This document shows, in pieces, positions 7,695 through 17,027 of a DNA stretch of 34,563 nt. The notes under the pieces were generated by a model that saw nothing but the letters and a program-made list of their open reading frames with translations, did no database searches and had not been told where the DNA came from. Made by a program: the position numbers and the translations under genes. The stretch comes from Verrucomicrobiota bacterium. GTDB lineage: Bacteria > Verrucomicrobiota > Verrucomicrobiia > Limisphaerales > JADLHS01. Within the stretch, counting starts at the first letter, position 1. Each line of letters begins with the position of its first letter. The DNA lies in the NCBI GenBank assembly GCA_029573725.1, contig JAKQDQ010000089.1, positions 1 through 34,563 of the forward strand, written 5' to 3'.

Positions 7695-10600
7695 TCAGTT
7701 CAGGCGAAACGTGCCGTCCGAGGCGCGCAGGGAGAGTGTTGCGGGGAGGTGTTGTGGATTGATCCGGACCAACACCCGGTGTACGCCGGCGCTCAAGTCG
7801 GCAATGGATTGTCCTGGACCACCGATCCGCCGGGAGTCCACCCACAACTCGCCCGCACCGGCCTGCAGCTGGAACGTCACCTTCCCGGCCTGGGGCAAGG
7901 TCAAATCCACCGCTGCCACCACTTCCAGGAGACCGGCCCACTTCTGTTTCTGGTGCGCCGCAACCAGGGCGTCCTGGTTCAGCCGGCCGTCCGTCAGCGT
8001 ATAAGCCGGCCACCACATTTTGTCCGTCAAGGGCGCGGTCCACATGCGACCGCTCTGGTTGTTTTGCTGGTCCGTGGGCAGGACTGGATAAATCCACCAG
8101 CGGCGGGCCACGCCGCCGGGGCTGGCATCAAAGTCTCCCGGCTTGCCCAGTTGCGCGAGAAAGGCGATCAGATCGGCCTGTTCCGCAGCCGACAGGGGAT
8201 CGAGCAACCCGCTGGGCATGAGTGAAAGGGTTCCGTTTTGCCGGTGTTCGATATTGCGTTTGGCGATATGCACCTCGGCATTCTGCAGGTTGCGCAGCAC
8301 CACTTCCTCTGGTGTCTCTCTGGCGAGGGTGCCGGTGAGGCTTTGCCCATCGGTCGTATCAATGTTTACTGCGGCGTAACCTTCCTTGATCCTGGCGCTG
8401 GGCAGCACCAGGGATTCGACCAGATAATCCAGCGGCGCACTGGCGCCGATGCTGGTCAGGTCCGGTCCCACCTGTCCGCCGGCCCCGCCAATGGCATGGC
8501 AGGTCATGCAGGCAAGATCTGGGCGGCGATAAATCATTTCGCCCCGGTGCGGATTGCCTTGGGCCGCAGCCTGGGCCGCCAGTTCCCGGATTGCGGCATC
8601 GTTCAGGGCCGCAGTGTCCAGGGACAGCCCTCCGGCCGTGGCGAAGGCGGCAGCCAGCTCCACATCGTTGCGTCCGCCTTCCCGGGCGGCTTTCGTGCCT
8701 GCGGTTGCGACTGCGGATGGCAGGTGGACACCGGGCAACGCGGCGCGCAAAGCGGCTGCCGCCCCCTTGTTGGTGAGGAGTTCCCGCCAAAGTGCGAGGG
8801 CGGTGGCTTCATCGGAAATCGTGGCCGCCATTTCCAGGATCCGCGGCAGGGCGGCCTTCAGGTCAATTGCCGCCAGCGCGGCGGCAGCCGCGCGGCGCAC
8901 GTCGGCCGGTTGATCCTGAGCGGTGAGCGTCAGCAAGGCAGGGGTGGCGGACTGGCCCAGTTGCCGTAACGCCTTGAACGCGGCGGTGCGCAGCGCGGGG
9001 CTGGTGGCGGATTGGCCCGCCATCTGGCCCAGTCTGTTTTCCTGTCCACCCAGTGCCTGCCAGGCACCGCCCAGTTGCAGGGCCGCCAGTTGAATCGCCT
9101 CCTCCGGTTCGTCCAGCAGGCGATGAATCTCCGTCAACGAGCCGGCGGGTTTCTGCTCGCGCAACCGGAAGGCTTCGCCGAGGGCGTGCAAGGCCCGCAG
9201 GGTGGCGGGAGTGCCGAAGCCATGACTCAGGACCTGATCAAAAAGCTGTCGCAATTCGTTGGGCGTGCCGGCAGCGCCAATGATTTCGATCCACGGTCCG
9301 CGGCCGTCCCGGGTCAGGGGGCGCGAGGCCAGCAGTTGCCCGAGCACGCGGCTGGTTTGGGCGGCCGGCAGCGCTTGCAAACCGAACTCGAGCTGCTTCT
9401 CGCGGCCGTCCGGTGACCAGGCACCGCTGGCCAGCGCGGCAATCCACGGCTCGGCCAGATCGTTGATGGTCAGCCACAGGGCGTAATCCAGCGTGGGGTC
9501 CATGGGCTGGTTTAACACGCCGAGCGCCAGTTCGGCTGAGCGCGCGGTGGGAATCCGCGCCAGGGCGCGCAAGGCTTCACGGCGGACGCGTGGAGAGGGG
9601 TCATGGACAAGCGCAACCAGCAGATTGGAGGCGTTCCCGGTGGTGGGATGATTGGCGAGATGGCGCGCAGCGGCCGCGCGGAAATCTGCGTTGTCCGCCG
9701 TGGCGAGGACTTGAACGAGTTGCGGGTCCGTCAGGGCGGCAGCTTCCGTCAGCCACAGCGCTTCCAACGGGGCCCGCGCGGCGTTTTGCCCGCGCCACCA
9801 TTGGGAGAGTTTTTGGGTTGCCGTGGCGGGTCTCAGGGTCTTGAGAGTGAGGGCGGCCCGGCGCCGTGCCTGTTCCTGCTCCCAGCCGTTGTCCGAGAGG
9901 GTCCGGTCCAGGAGCGGTTCGAGGCGCAGTTTGGAGAGGTCCGCCGGCGGCGCGGGCCGGTGGTTTTTGGCCGTTACCCGCCAGATCCGGCCGTGCTCGT
10001 GGTCGCGGCGCGGATCGCGAAAATCGACTTCCCCATGTTGAATGATGGGATTGGCCCAATCCGCCACGTACAACGCGCCGTCCGGTCCCATGCGCAGATC
10101 AATTGGCCGGAAAGTGACATTGGTGGAGCGCAACAAATCCGGCATTTCCTTGCCGTGGAAGGTGGCGCCGTTTTCGTTGAGTTTGAAACGGACCACGCGA
10201 TGCGCACGGAAATCGCAGGTGATGGCGTCACCCTGCCAGTCGGCTGGAAATCCACCGCCGCGAATCAATTCGAGGCTGCAAAATTTTGGCCAGGCCCCGG
10301 GCGTGATGCTCTCCGCTTCGCGGCGCATGTCGGTGTAGGTGAAATACGTCGCGCCTTCCAGGGCGTGATAGATGCCCTTGAAGCCGGCGCCATCGGTGAA
10401 AAAATCATTGCCCGCTTGATCCCAGTGATGGCCCCACGGATTGCACGGGCCCTTGAGGAACACCTCCAGGTGCCAGGTATCCGGGTTGAACCGCCAGATG
10501 CCGCCGCTGTTGAGGCGGCGCACTCCGTAGGGCGTTTCGAGATGGGAATGGGTGTAGAGCGATTGTTGCAGGTACAGGTGTCCGTCGTAACCCCACCGAA

Positions 10601-12038
10601 GGGTGTGCAAGTTGTGATGTGTGTCCTCGGTGCCAAAACTGGAGAGGACGATGGTTTTTTCATCCGCCCGGCCGTCTTGATTTCGATCCGCAAAGTGCAG
10701 CAATTGATGACTGGCGGCCACGTAACAACCGCCGGCGTTATCCGGCACCACCCCGGTGGGGATCAGCAGGCCCTCGGCGAAGACGGTGGACTGGTCCGCT
10801 TTGCCGTCGTCGTCAGTGTCTTCCAGCACGATGATGGCGTCCCCGGGATCCTGGCCGGGACTGATTTGCGGATACACGCGCGAACTGGCGACCCACAGCC
10901 GGCCCCGGTCGTCCCAGTTCATCTGGATGGGTTTGTAGAGCATCGGATCCTCCGCCCAGAGCGTCACTTCGAATCCGTCCGCGATTTCGAAAGTGGGCAG
11001 CGTTTGTTGGCGGTAATTGGGATCGCGATGCTCGCGTGGCGGCTTCAAAAGTTGCCGTTGCGCTTCCGCCACTATGGCCGCGTCTTGGTGTTTCAAATTT
11101 CGCAATCCTCCAATGCGGGTTTCCCACTCGGCAATGAGCGGATCGAACTCCGGGATTTCGCGCGCGTTCTGACCCTGTTCGTGTTTGCGAAAGCCGAAGA
11201 GGTAGGTCCAGTTGGCCGGGCGCCAGCGATGAAAGAACAGTTCGTTCTTTTTGCGAATCGCGGCGCGCAGGAGTTCGTAAGCCTTTCCGGAAGGCACCCG
11301 CCGGGCTGGAAAGAGCTGGCGCTGCAAGTAGTCCGCAAGCTGGGCATAACCGGATTCGGTCAACGTGACACCATCCACCGTCATCCCCCTCCGACGCGTG
11401 GCGAAAGCGCGCGGCGACCAATCCAGCAGCGATAAAAAATCCGCCTGCCGGGCGGTGGCAACCGCGGCGATGGCGTGGTTGCACGCGGTCAGGGCGGTCC
11501 GGGCTTGCTCGCGGCAGGCGGACGAGCAACCGCCGTGATCGCCATGAGGAGTCGGGCCCAACAGGATGAAATGCACCGGTTGCGGAGCGACGGCGGCAAT
11601 GGCGTCCATCAGGAGCATCAGATCCGCCTTGAATTTTTCCAATTGGTGCGCCTGCGCCTCCGCCGGGGTTTCGCGCAGGTCCAAGGCCGCGGTCGAGCCA
11701 TAGCTGAGAAAGGCCACGGTGGGCTTTACCAGGGCCACCTGTTCCTTCACCCGCTGCAACCAGACGGATGCAGGTTGGTTCCAATCGAAGCTGGCTCTGC
11801 TGCGTCCCAGCGGCGTGTCCGCAGCCCAGGCCAGGTTCCGAAAGGAGAGGGTTCGATCGGGAAAAGCCGCAGTGAAATGGGCCTCCAGATGGCCGTAGTC
11901 CCCTTCGCGCTCGAAACTGGTGTCGCCCATGAAGAGGACGCGATCGCCGTCCTGTGGTTCCGGTACCCCTGCGGCGTAGGTCAGAGAGCTCAACCCCGTG
12001 ACAACGATCAAAATTCCGGTCTGATAAAGTAATTTCAT
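7695..12038 (-). CDS. PVC-type secreted dehydrogenase-like protein: SGNH-like domain, propeller, HEAT repeats, cytochrome c
   Basis: A 1447-residue exported protein with an N-terminal signal peptide (about residues 1-22). The domain order is: an SGNH-hydrolase-like domain (about 27-250); a glucose/sorbosone-dehydrogenase-like beta-propeller of the PVC 'membrane-bound dehydrogenase' type (about 355-680; FEVTLWAEDPMLYKPIQM, MGPDGALYVADW); alpha-helical HEAT-like repeats (about 700-1120); a cytochrome c domain with heme motif CMTCH at 1177-1181 and a downstream axial Met candidate in LSLMPSG; and a C-terminal beta-rich domain (about 1310-1447). Such proteins are abundant in Planctomycetes and Verrucomicrobia and are thought to oxidise sugars or other organics in the periplasm, passing electrons to the heme; the substrate is unknown. 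The SGNH domain appears catalytically dead (see findings). It is a monocistronic gene preceded by 540 bp of non-coding DNA. Confidence 0.9.
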   Translation of the reverse strand: MKLLYQTGILIVVTGLSSLTYAAGVPEPQDGDRVLFMGDTSFEREGDYGHLEAHFTAAFPDRTLSFRNLAWAADTPLGRSRASFDWNQPASVWLQRVKEQVALVKPTVAFLSYGSTAALDLRETPAEAQAHQLEKFKADLMLLMDAIAAVAPQPVHFILLGPTPHGDHGGCSSACREQARTALTACNHAIAAVATARQADFLSLLDWSPRAFATRRRGMTVDGVTLTESGYAQLADYLQRQLFPARRVPSGKAYELLRAAIRKKNELFFHRWRPANWTYLFGFRKHEQGQNAREIPEFDPLIAEWETRIGGLRNLKHQDAAIVAEAQRQLLKPPREHRDPNYRQQTLPTFEIADGFEVTLWAEDPMLYKPIQMNWDDRGRLWVASSRVYPQISPGQDPGDAIIVLEDTDDDGKADQSTVFAEGLLIPTGVVPDNAGGCYVAASHQLLHFADRNQDGRADEKTIVLSSFGTEDTHHNLHTLRWGYDGHLYLQQSLYTHSHLETPYGVRRLNSGGIWRFNPDTWHLEVFLKGPCNPWGHHWDQAGNDFFTDGAGFKGIYHALEGATYFTYTDMRREAESITPGAWPKFCSLELIRGGGFPADWQGDAITCDFRAHRVVRFKLNENGATFHGKEMPDLLRSTNVTFRPIDLRMGPDGALYVADWANPIIQHGEVDFRDPRRDHEHGRIWRVTAKNHRPAPPADLSKLRLEPLLDRTLSDNGWEQEQARRRAALTLKTLRPATATQKLSQWWRGQNAARAPLEALWLTEAAALTDPQLVQVLATADNADFRAAAARHLANHPTTGNASNLLVALVHDPSPRVRREALRALARIPTARSAELALGVLNQPMDPTLDYALWLTINDLAEPWIAALASGAWSPDGREKQLEFGLQALPAAQTSRVLGQLLASRPLTRDGRGPWIEIIGAAGTPNELRQLFDQVLSHGFGTPATLRALHALGEAFRLREQKPAGSLTEIHRLLDEPEEAIQLAALQLGGAWQALGGQENRLGQMAGQSATSPALRTAAFKALRQLGQSATPALLTLTAQDQPADVRRAAAAALAAIDLKAALPRILEMAATISDEATALALWRELLTNKGAAAALRAALPGVHLPSAVATAGTKAAREGGRNDVELAAAFATAGGLSLDTAALNDAAIRELAAQAAAQGNPHRGEMIYRRPDLACMTCHAIGGAGGQVGPDLTSIGASAPLDYLVESLVLPSARIKEGYAAVNIDTTDGQSLTGTLARETPEEVVLRNLQNAEVHIAKRNIEHRQNGTLSLMPSGLLDPLSAAEQADLIAFLAQLGKPGDFDASPGGVARRWWIYPVLPTDQQNNQSGRMWTAPLTDKMWWPAYTLTDGRLNQDALVAAHQKQKWAGLLEVVAAVDLTLPQAGKVTFQLQAGAGELWVDSRRIGGPGQSIADLSAGVHRVLVRINPQHLPATLSLRASDGTFRLN

Positions 12039-12577
12039 GTGCGGTTATCCTGGGCGCTGCAACGATCCAATTAAGCGATGGCGAGGACTTTAGGCAAGCC
12101 GCGAAACTCGAAGCTGCGTGGCGGTATTGCGGCGGCCAGCATCAATTCGGGGTGACGTAAAGATGTTAAATGGCACTGACGCATTACGTGTCGAGAGTGT
12201 TGCTTCACCAGAGAATTTGCTCGCCGGGCATTTTCTACTTTAGGCGAGGCGCTGGTTTGATATAAATATCCCAAGTAACAGATAAGCTGTGGTGATGCTG
12301 TCAAATCCAGACAGATGAAATAATTCCACTGCGCCGGGTATGATGTCCGGCAATACGAACTCAGTCTGAAATTGCGGGATTTCCGCCTGCGTCACCGTAG
12401 AGTGAACACGAATTATTCCAGGTTAATGAACTGACAAGCCTGGGTAGTTTCCGAATGGAAGAACCTGGGCCGGTCATTTTGTGAAGTTCAGTCAGCAGAT
12501 TGACGGAAACCGAAAGCGCGCGTTTGTGACGTGTGAAGTCCTACTAACAATGAAATTGAACAACCGAAAGAAACCAA
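12039..12577. other. 540-bp divergent intergenic region, relatively A/T-rich, no gene recognised
   Basis: This is the shared upstream region of the PVC cytochrome gene (leftward) and the TM_helix membrane-protein gene (rightward). It is noticeably more A/T-rich than the surrounding genes. The one minus-strand frame, at 12071-12304, has no recognisable protein features. I see short hairpins such as CCGG-N9-CCGG near 12334-12350, but no convincing promoter pair, riboswitch or repeat. Confidence 0.4.
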
Positions 12578-14100
12578 ATGAGTAAAATGATTGATCAAAT
12601 AAGTGTTCAGGTGGCTGAATTCGGCCCGAATTTACTGGCGGGACTGGCCATTTTGATACTGGGCTGGCTGGTGGCGTTGTTCGCGGCGTTCCTGGTGCGC
12701 AAACTTCTCGATAGGACCGTCCTGGACAACCGGATTGCCCAATGGTTGGTCGGACCAAATTCCAAGACGCCGATACCGGTGGAACACTGGGTGAGCCGGG
12801 CGGTTTTCTACTTCATCATGCTTTTCGTACTGATTGCATTTTTCTCGGCGGTGCGGTTGCAAGCAGTTATCGAACCGTTGAACGCGTTACTGCAGCCGCT
12901 GCTGGATTACCTGCCGCACCTGGTGGGGGGGCGATTCTGGTGCTGATCGGTTGGGTGACGGCCACGATCTTGAAGAAGATTTTAAGCGGGGCGTTAAAGC
13001 TGGCCAAACTGGATGAGAAGGTTGGCGGCGCGATCGGTCGGGACGGGAAAGGGCTGATTCTGAGCGATGCATTGGCGGAAACCGCTTATTGGTTGGTGTG
13101 GCTCTTTTTTCTGCCCTCTATTCTCCAAGCGCTGCGAATGCAAGCTTTGCTGGAACCCGTTACGGCACTGCTGAACAAGGTCTTTGAATTTTTACCCAAC
13201 CTGGTTTCAGCCGGAGCCATCGGTTTGGTCGGCTGGTTTATCGCGCGGGTGGTGCAGCGGCTCGTGCAGAGCATGCTGGTCGCCGCCGGGGCAGATCAGT
13301 TGGGCGAGAAATGGGGACTCACCACTTCTTTGGGCAAACAAAAGTTGTCGGGCGTGCTCGGACTGGTGGTCTATTTCATTATTCTCGTGCCCGTCTTGAT
13401 CAGTGCCCTGGCCGCTTTAAAGTTGGACGTGGTCACCCGGCCTGCCAGCGACATGCTCGGGAAAATTTTAGGCGCGCTGCCGAACATTATCGGGGCGTTG
13501 GTGATTTTGTTGATTGCCGCTTTGATCGGCAAAGTGGTCTCCGGATTGGTCACCAATTTGTTGGCCGGTTTGGGCTTCAATAATGTTTTGGTCCGGTTGG
13601 GGCTGACCAAAACTCCCACCCAAGGCAAGCAAGCCCCGGCGGCGATCATAGGGATGCTGGCATTTGCCGTCATTTTGCTCTTTGCATCCATTGCCGCTGC
13701 CGAATTGTTGGAGTTTCAGGCGGTGGGAGCCTTGATCAAGGATTTTATCGGATTCGCCGGTCACATCAGCATGGGCGTGGTCATTTTAGGATTGGTCTTG
13801 TGGCTCGCCGAATTTGTCAGCAAAGCGATCGCCACGGCTTCTTCCCGTCATGCCGCCGGGCTGGCGACTTTTACGCGAATCGTGATCCTGGCCTTGGCCG
13901 GAGCCATGGCGTTACGTCAAACCGGACTTGCCAATGACATCGTGAATCTGGCTTTTGGGCTGACTCTGGGCGCAGTGGCGGTCGCGACGGCCTTGGCCTT
14001 CGGGTTAGGGGGACGGGAAACAGCATCTCGAATGTTGGAAGATTGGTCGAAGCGCTCCAAAGAAATTCCAACAAATGAAGGTGGATGGCGCGGCGGCTAG
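12578..14100 (+). CDS. TM_helix-repeat membrane protein (mechanosensitive-channel-related, CmpX-like), frameshifted
   Basis: Two consecutive frames together encode one protein. Codons 1-117 from the ATG at 12578 run to the G7 tract at 12925-12931, and the reading then continues in a different frame to the TAG at 14098-14100. Restoring one G gives LPHLVGGAILVLIGW across the junction and a protein of about 507 residues. It contains at least four repeats of the conserved TM_helix type, each starting with an LPN/LPH motif and a Gly-rich hydrophobic helix (FGPNLLAGLAILILGW, LPHLVGGAILVLIGW, LPNLVSAGAIGLVGW, LPNIIGALVILLIAAL). Related proteins in the mechanosensitive-channel superfamily are small-conductance channel-like or membrane-organising proteins. 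The C-terminus (AVAVATALAFGLGGRETA) matches the family end. As written, the product is truncated at 122 residues. The downstream stop overlaps the convergent FHA gene. Confidence 0.8.
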
Positions 14101-15218
14101 GCGGGATTTTGTCGAGTTGCGGCGGTAGAGCGATCGCTGGTGACCAAGAGAGCCGTCACGCCGACTCCGAGCAGCAGCCAGAGCAACGTGAAGAGTCCGG
14201 CGCTGCCTTGGAAAGCATTCCGGCGGAGCGCGCCGATGTCCGTCGTTTGAATCAGTGCGTTGAGGTATGTCTCGCGATCGGGGCGCCCCAATGCGAACTC
14301 TCGCAAGGCAGGCAGTTCAGTGGCTTGAAATGTCTGGATGCGCGCGTCGGAAATATCCGCGACGGCGACGCCGGCTTCGGCGGCAAGTAATTGGCGGATT
14401 TCCTCAATCGTTCCCGCCCGGCTTGCCGCCTGGGCAAAGTGCAACTGGTGCCGGTAATTTTGCTCGGCAGATTGGCGCAGACGCAAGTGCGTCGCATGGT
14501 GCGAAGTCCGCTGCATTCCAATCAGAATGGCGACAGCGGTACCACCGCAGGCGAGCACGGTTGTCAGCCGTCTGTTTTCCCGCACGAGCAGGCGCACCCC
14601 GCCGCCCGTCAGCGCTCCCACCCCGCAGGCCAGCCAGTTTAATTCCTGGCCAGTCCACCGCCCCAGATACAGCCAGGCCCAGACTCCGGCAATGGCGCCG
14701 AGAAGGACGCCGAGGAGGGCGCGCCACCCCGCAGGCAAGGCGGCACGGGCGGAAGGCGGCGCGGGGGACGCACCAGCCGGCGCGGTCGAGGCGGAAATCC
14801 CGGTCCCCGCGGTTTTCGATTTCGGCGCCGGTGGCCGCGGCGTCGTTGGCGTGGTGGCACCGGGATCTGCAATCAGGATCTGTGCGCCGTCCGCCGGCAG
14901 ATTGACGGCGTCAGGCAGCACCGGCAGTCCTTGTGATTCAAAAGCCAATTCCACCGCGCCCACTTGAATGCGGTGGCCGGTTTGCAGTTTGAATTGCGTC
15001 ACCGGCACCCGGGCAATGAACGTTCCACTGGCGGATTGGAGATCGCGCAGGACCACGCCATCGTCGGCAACGATCAATTCACAATGCTGCGCGCTGACGG
15101 AAGCGTGGGGGATCACGACTTCATTGTCCGCGGCGCTGCCGATGCCGTTGCGTCCGGACTGGAGTTTGATCGTCCAGGCCTCTGCCGTGCCGGGATTGAC
15201 AATCAGACGATGACTCAT
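14097..15218 (-). CDS. FHA-domain membrane protein
   Basis: A 373-residue protein. Residues about 5-95 form a forkhead-associated domain: the strand pattern around SGRNGIGSAADNEVVIPHASVSAQHCEL carries the GR, S..H and later SASGTF motifs that bind phosphothreonine peptides. A Pro/Ala/Thr-rich linker (about 115-165) leads to three clustered hydrophobic segments (about 168-255). A soluble helical stretch follows, then a last transmembrane segment (about 340-362, LFTLLWLLLGVGVTALLV). The FHA domain would face the cytoplasm and could recruit a partner phosphorylated by a Ser/Thr kinase; no kinase or phosphatase gene is in the window. The family beyond the FHA domain is not recognised. The stop codon shares CTAG with the convergent neighbour. 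Confidence 0.85.
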   Translation of the reverse strand: MSHRLIVNPGTAEAWTIKLQSGRNGIGSAADNEVVIPHASVSAQHCELIVADDGVVLRDLQSASGTFIARVPVTQFKLQTGHRIQVGAVELAFESQGLPVLPDAVNLPADGAQILIADPGATTPTTPRPPAPKSKTAGTGISASTAPAGASPAPPSARAALPAGWRALLGVLLGAIAGVWAWLYLGRWTGQELNWLACGVGALTGGGVRLLVRENRRLTTVLACGGTAVAILIGMQRTSHHATHLRLRQSAEQNYRHQLHFAQAASRAGTIEEIRQLLAAEAGVAVADISDARIQTFQATELPALREFALGRPDRETYLNALIQTTDIGALRRNAFQGSAGLFTLLWLLLGVGVTALLVTSDRSTAATRQNPA

Positions 15219-15392
15219 AAATACACCGGTGAGCTCGTCTGCGGTCAGCCAAGCCCCTGGTCCACGCCGTCATCCAGCAGATTTGACGCCAGCACGACCG
15301 GGGCCGGCCGCGTCGGGCCGGGTTGCCGGAGGGGCGGTGCTTTTTGCTTTCTTCCTTGTCTCAAATTTCGCCATTCTGGTGCAGTTGCGTTG

Positions 15393-15947
15393 ATGAAACT
15401 TTCGTTGCTCTCGATTTTGCTCGGGCTGGGTTTTGCGGTTCCCCAAGTTTATGCGCTGGTGAAGCCGTCGGAGTTTGTGCGCGTGGCGCGGAAATTTCCC
15501 CGCCATCTGCCCACCGGACTGGTGCTGATGCTGCTGGCGACGGCGTGGTTCGTTTGGAACGTGCATGTCGAACCCATCGCGGATTTTGCGACGATCAAGC
15601 CGTACATGATGGCCGGCTTTGCGGTGGTGGGAATCGGTGCCTGCATCTTCGTGCAGGATTATCTGGCGGTGCGCGGTCTGGCGGTGGTGCTGCTGTTGCT
15701 GGCCAAGCTGGTCTTGGACACCGGCCGGCCGCATTTGCGGGAGACTCATTGGGTGTGGATCATGCAGGGGTGGGCGTACCTGTGGATCATCGCCGGCATT
15801 TGGTTCACGATTTCCCCCTGGCGGATGCGTGATTTCCTGAACTGGATCACGGCTACCGAGCGGCGTGTGAAAATCGGGAGTCTCCTGCGTTTGAGTTTCG
15901 CGCTGGCCGTGGTGGCGCTGGGCCTGACGGTGTTCCGCACCCGGTGA
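15393..15947 (+). CDS. Small polytopic membrane protein, function unknown
   Basis: A 184-residue protein with five or six hydrophobic segments (about 3-21, 41-57, 70-88, 91-108, 118-139, 162-180) separated by short charged loops. I do not recognise the family. The start at 15393 is chosen because the hydrophobic first helix begins there; the same frame is open upstream into the antisense of the FHA gene, but that part is a shadow. It lies 46 bp before the GT9 gene on the same strand, so the two may be cotranscribed, which would suggest an envelope role (inference). Confidence 0.7.
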   Translation: MKLSLLSILLGLGFAVPQVYALVKPSEFVRVARKFPRHLPTGLVLMLLATAWFVWNVHVEPIADFATIKPYMMAGFAVVGIGACIFVQDYLAVRGLAVVLLLLAKLVLDTGRPHLRETHWVWIMQGWAYLWIIAGIWFTISPWRMRDFLNWITATERRVKIGSLLRLSFALAVVALGLTVFRTR

Positions 15948-15993
15948 CGCGTCACGCCCGCCGGTGGGAGCGGCAGAAAAGTCGGGGTGGACC

Positions 15994-16929
15994 ATGACTT
16001 CCGGGAAAATTCTTGTCATTCGCGGCGGCGCGATCGGTGATTTCATCCTGACGCTGCCCGCGCTCGCGGCGTTGCGCCGCCAATTCGCCGAGGCACACCT
16101 GGAGGTGCTGGGCTACCCGCACATTGTGCAACTGGCCCGGGCGGGCGGGGTGGTCAATCGGGCAGAGGGCATTGAAGCCCGCGGACTGGCCAGTTTTTTT
16201 GCGCGGGATGGCGAGCTGCCCGGCCGCTGGCGGGATTATTTTTCCGAGTTCGACCTCGTAATTTCCTATCTCTACGATCCGGACCGGATTTTTCAGGACA
16301 ACGTCATGCGCTGCATGCCCGGCCAGTTCATCAGCGGTCCCCATCGTCCCAGTGAAACCGAACACCGGCACGCCACCCGGGTTTTTATGCAGCCGCTGGA
16401 ACGTCTGGCCATTTTTGATGCGGACGCCGTTCCGCGGTTGACCCTGCCGCCGGCAGCCGGCGCTGCCGCCGGATTTCTGGCGCTACATCCCGGCAGTGGC
16501 AGCGAACGCAAAAACTGGCCGGAGCGGCAGTGGCATCAACTGCTGGAATCATTGTTGGAGGATCGCCGCCTGAAATTGCTGCTGGTGGGAGGGGAGGTGG
16601 AGGCAGAGAAGCTGACGCGGCTGGCGTCGGCGTTGCCTCCCGAACGCCGGGTCATCGCCCGGAATCTCCCCCTGGTGGAGCTGGCGCAGCAGTTGCGCGA
16701 CTGCTGTGGTTTCGTCGGACATGATTCCGGGATCACGCACCTGGCGGCGGCGCTTGGTTTGCCGTGCGTGGCGCTGTGGGCGGATACGGACGAGACCATC
16801 TGGCGGCCGCAAGGGAACGACGTGCGGATTTTGCGCGCGCCCGCTGGCCTGGCGCGGCTCAGTGTGGCGGAAGTGATGGCGGCGTTGCGGCCGCTGGTGG
16901 CGTCCGGTGCCGTGCCGGCCGGGCAGTGA
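15994..16929 (+). CDS. Glycosyltransferase family 9 (heptosyltransferase-like)
   Basis: A 311-residue cytoplasmic GT-B glycosyltransferase resembling the ADP-heptose:LPS heptosyltransferases (WaaC/WaaF/RfaF family). The N-terminus ILVIRGGAIGDFILTLPAL is the GT9 signature with the catalytic Asp in GD. The C-terminal half has LHPGSGSERKNWP (nucleotide-sugar phosphate binding), VGHDSGITHLAAALGLPCVALW and DETIWRPQG. It probably adds a sugar to a lipid-A-core-like or other surface glycan; donor and acceptor are unknown. I choose the ATG at 15994 because the signature then lies at the N-terminus, as usual; a GTG at 15964 is possible. It follows the small membrane protein gene closely. Confidence 0.88.
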   Translation: MTSGKILVIRGGAIGDFILTLPALAALRRQFAEAHLEVLGYPHIVQLARAGGVVNRAEGIEARGLASFFARDGELPGRWRDYFSEFDLVISYLYDPDRIFQDNVMRCMPGQFISGPHRPSETEHRHATRVFMQPLERLAIFDADAVPRLTLPPAAGAAAGFLALHPGSGSERKNWPERQWHQLLESLLEDRRLKLLLVGGEVEAEKLTRLASALPPERRVIARNLPLVELAQQLRDCCGFVGHDSGITHLAAALGLPCVALWADTDETIWRPQGNDVRILRAPAGLARLSVAEVMAALRPLVASGAVPAGQ

Positions 16930-17027
16930 AGCGGGAAAGTGGCGGTGAAAATAAATTCCGGCTGCCGTTCAGTCTTGCTTGAACAAACCACGGGGTTGTC
17001 CTCACACTGCCCTGCCAACGATACGGT

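Noticed and set aside
6666..8225. 519-codon plus-strand frame over the lactate permease and the giant gene
   Set aside because: It runs in another frame through two strongly supported genes and has no family similarity; it is a G+C-driven shadow.
9603..11435. 610-codon plus-strand frame opposite the giant PVC gene
   Set aside because: Antisense to a well-recognised multi-domain protein; it arises from codon bias.
12071..12304. 77-codon minus-strand frame between the giant gene and the TM_helix gene
   Set aside because: No motif, no ribosome-binding site and A/T-rich local composition; nothing supports translation.
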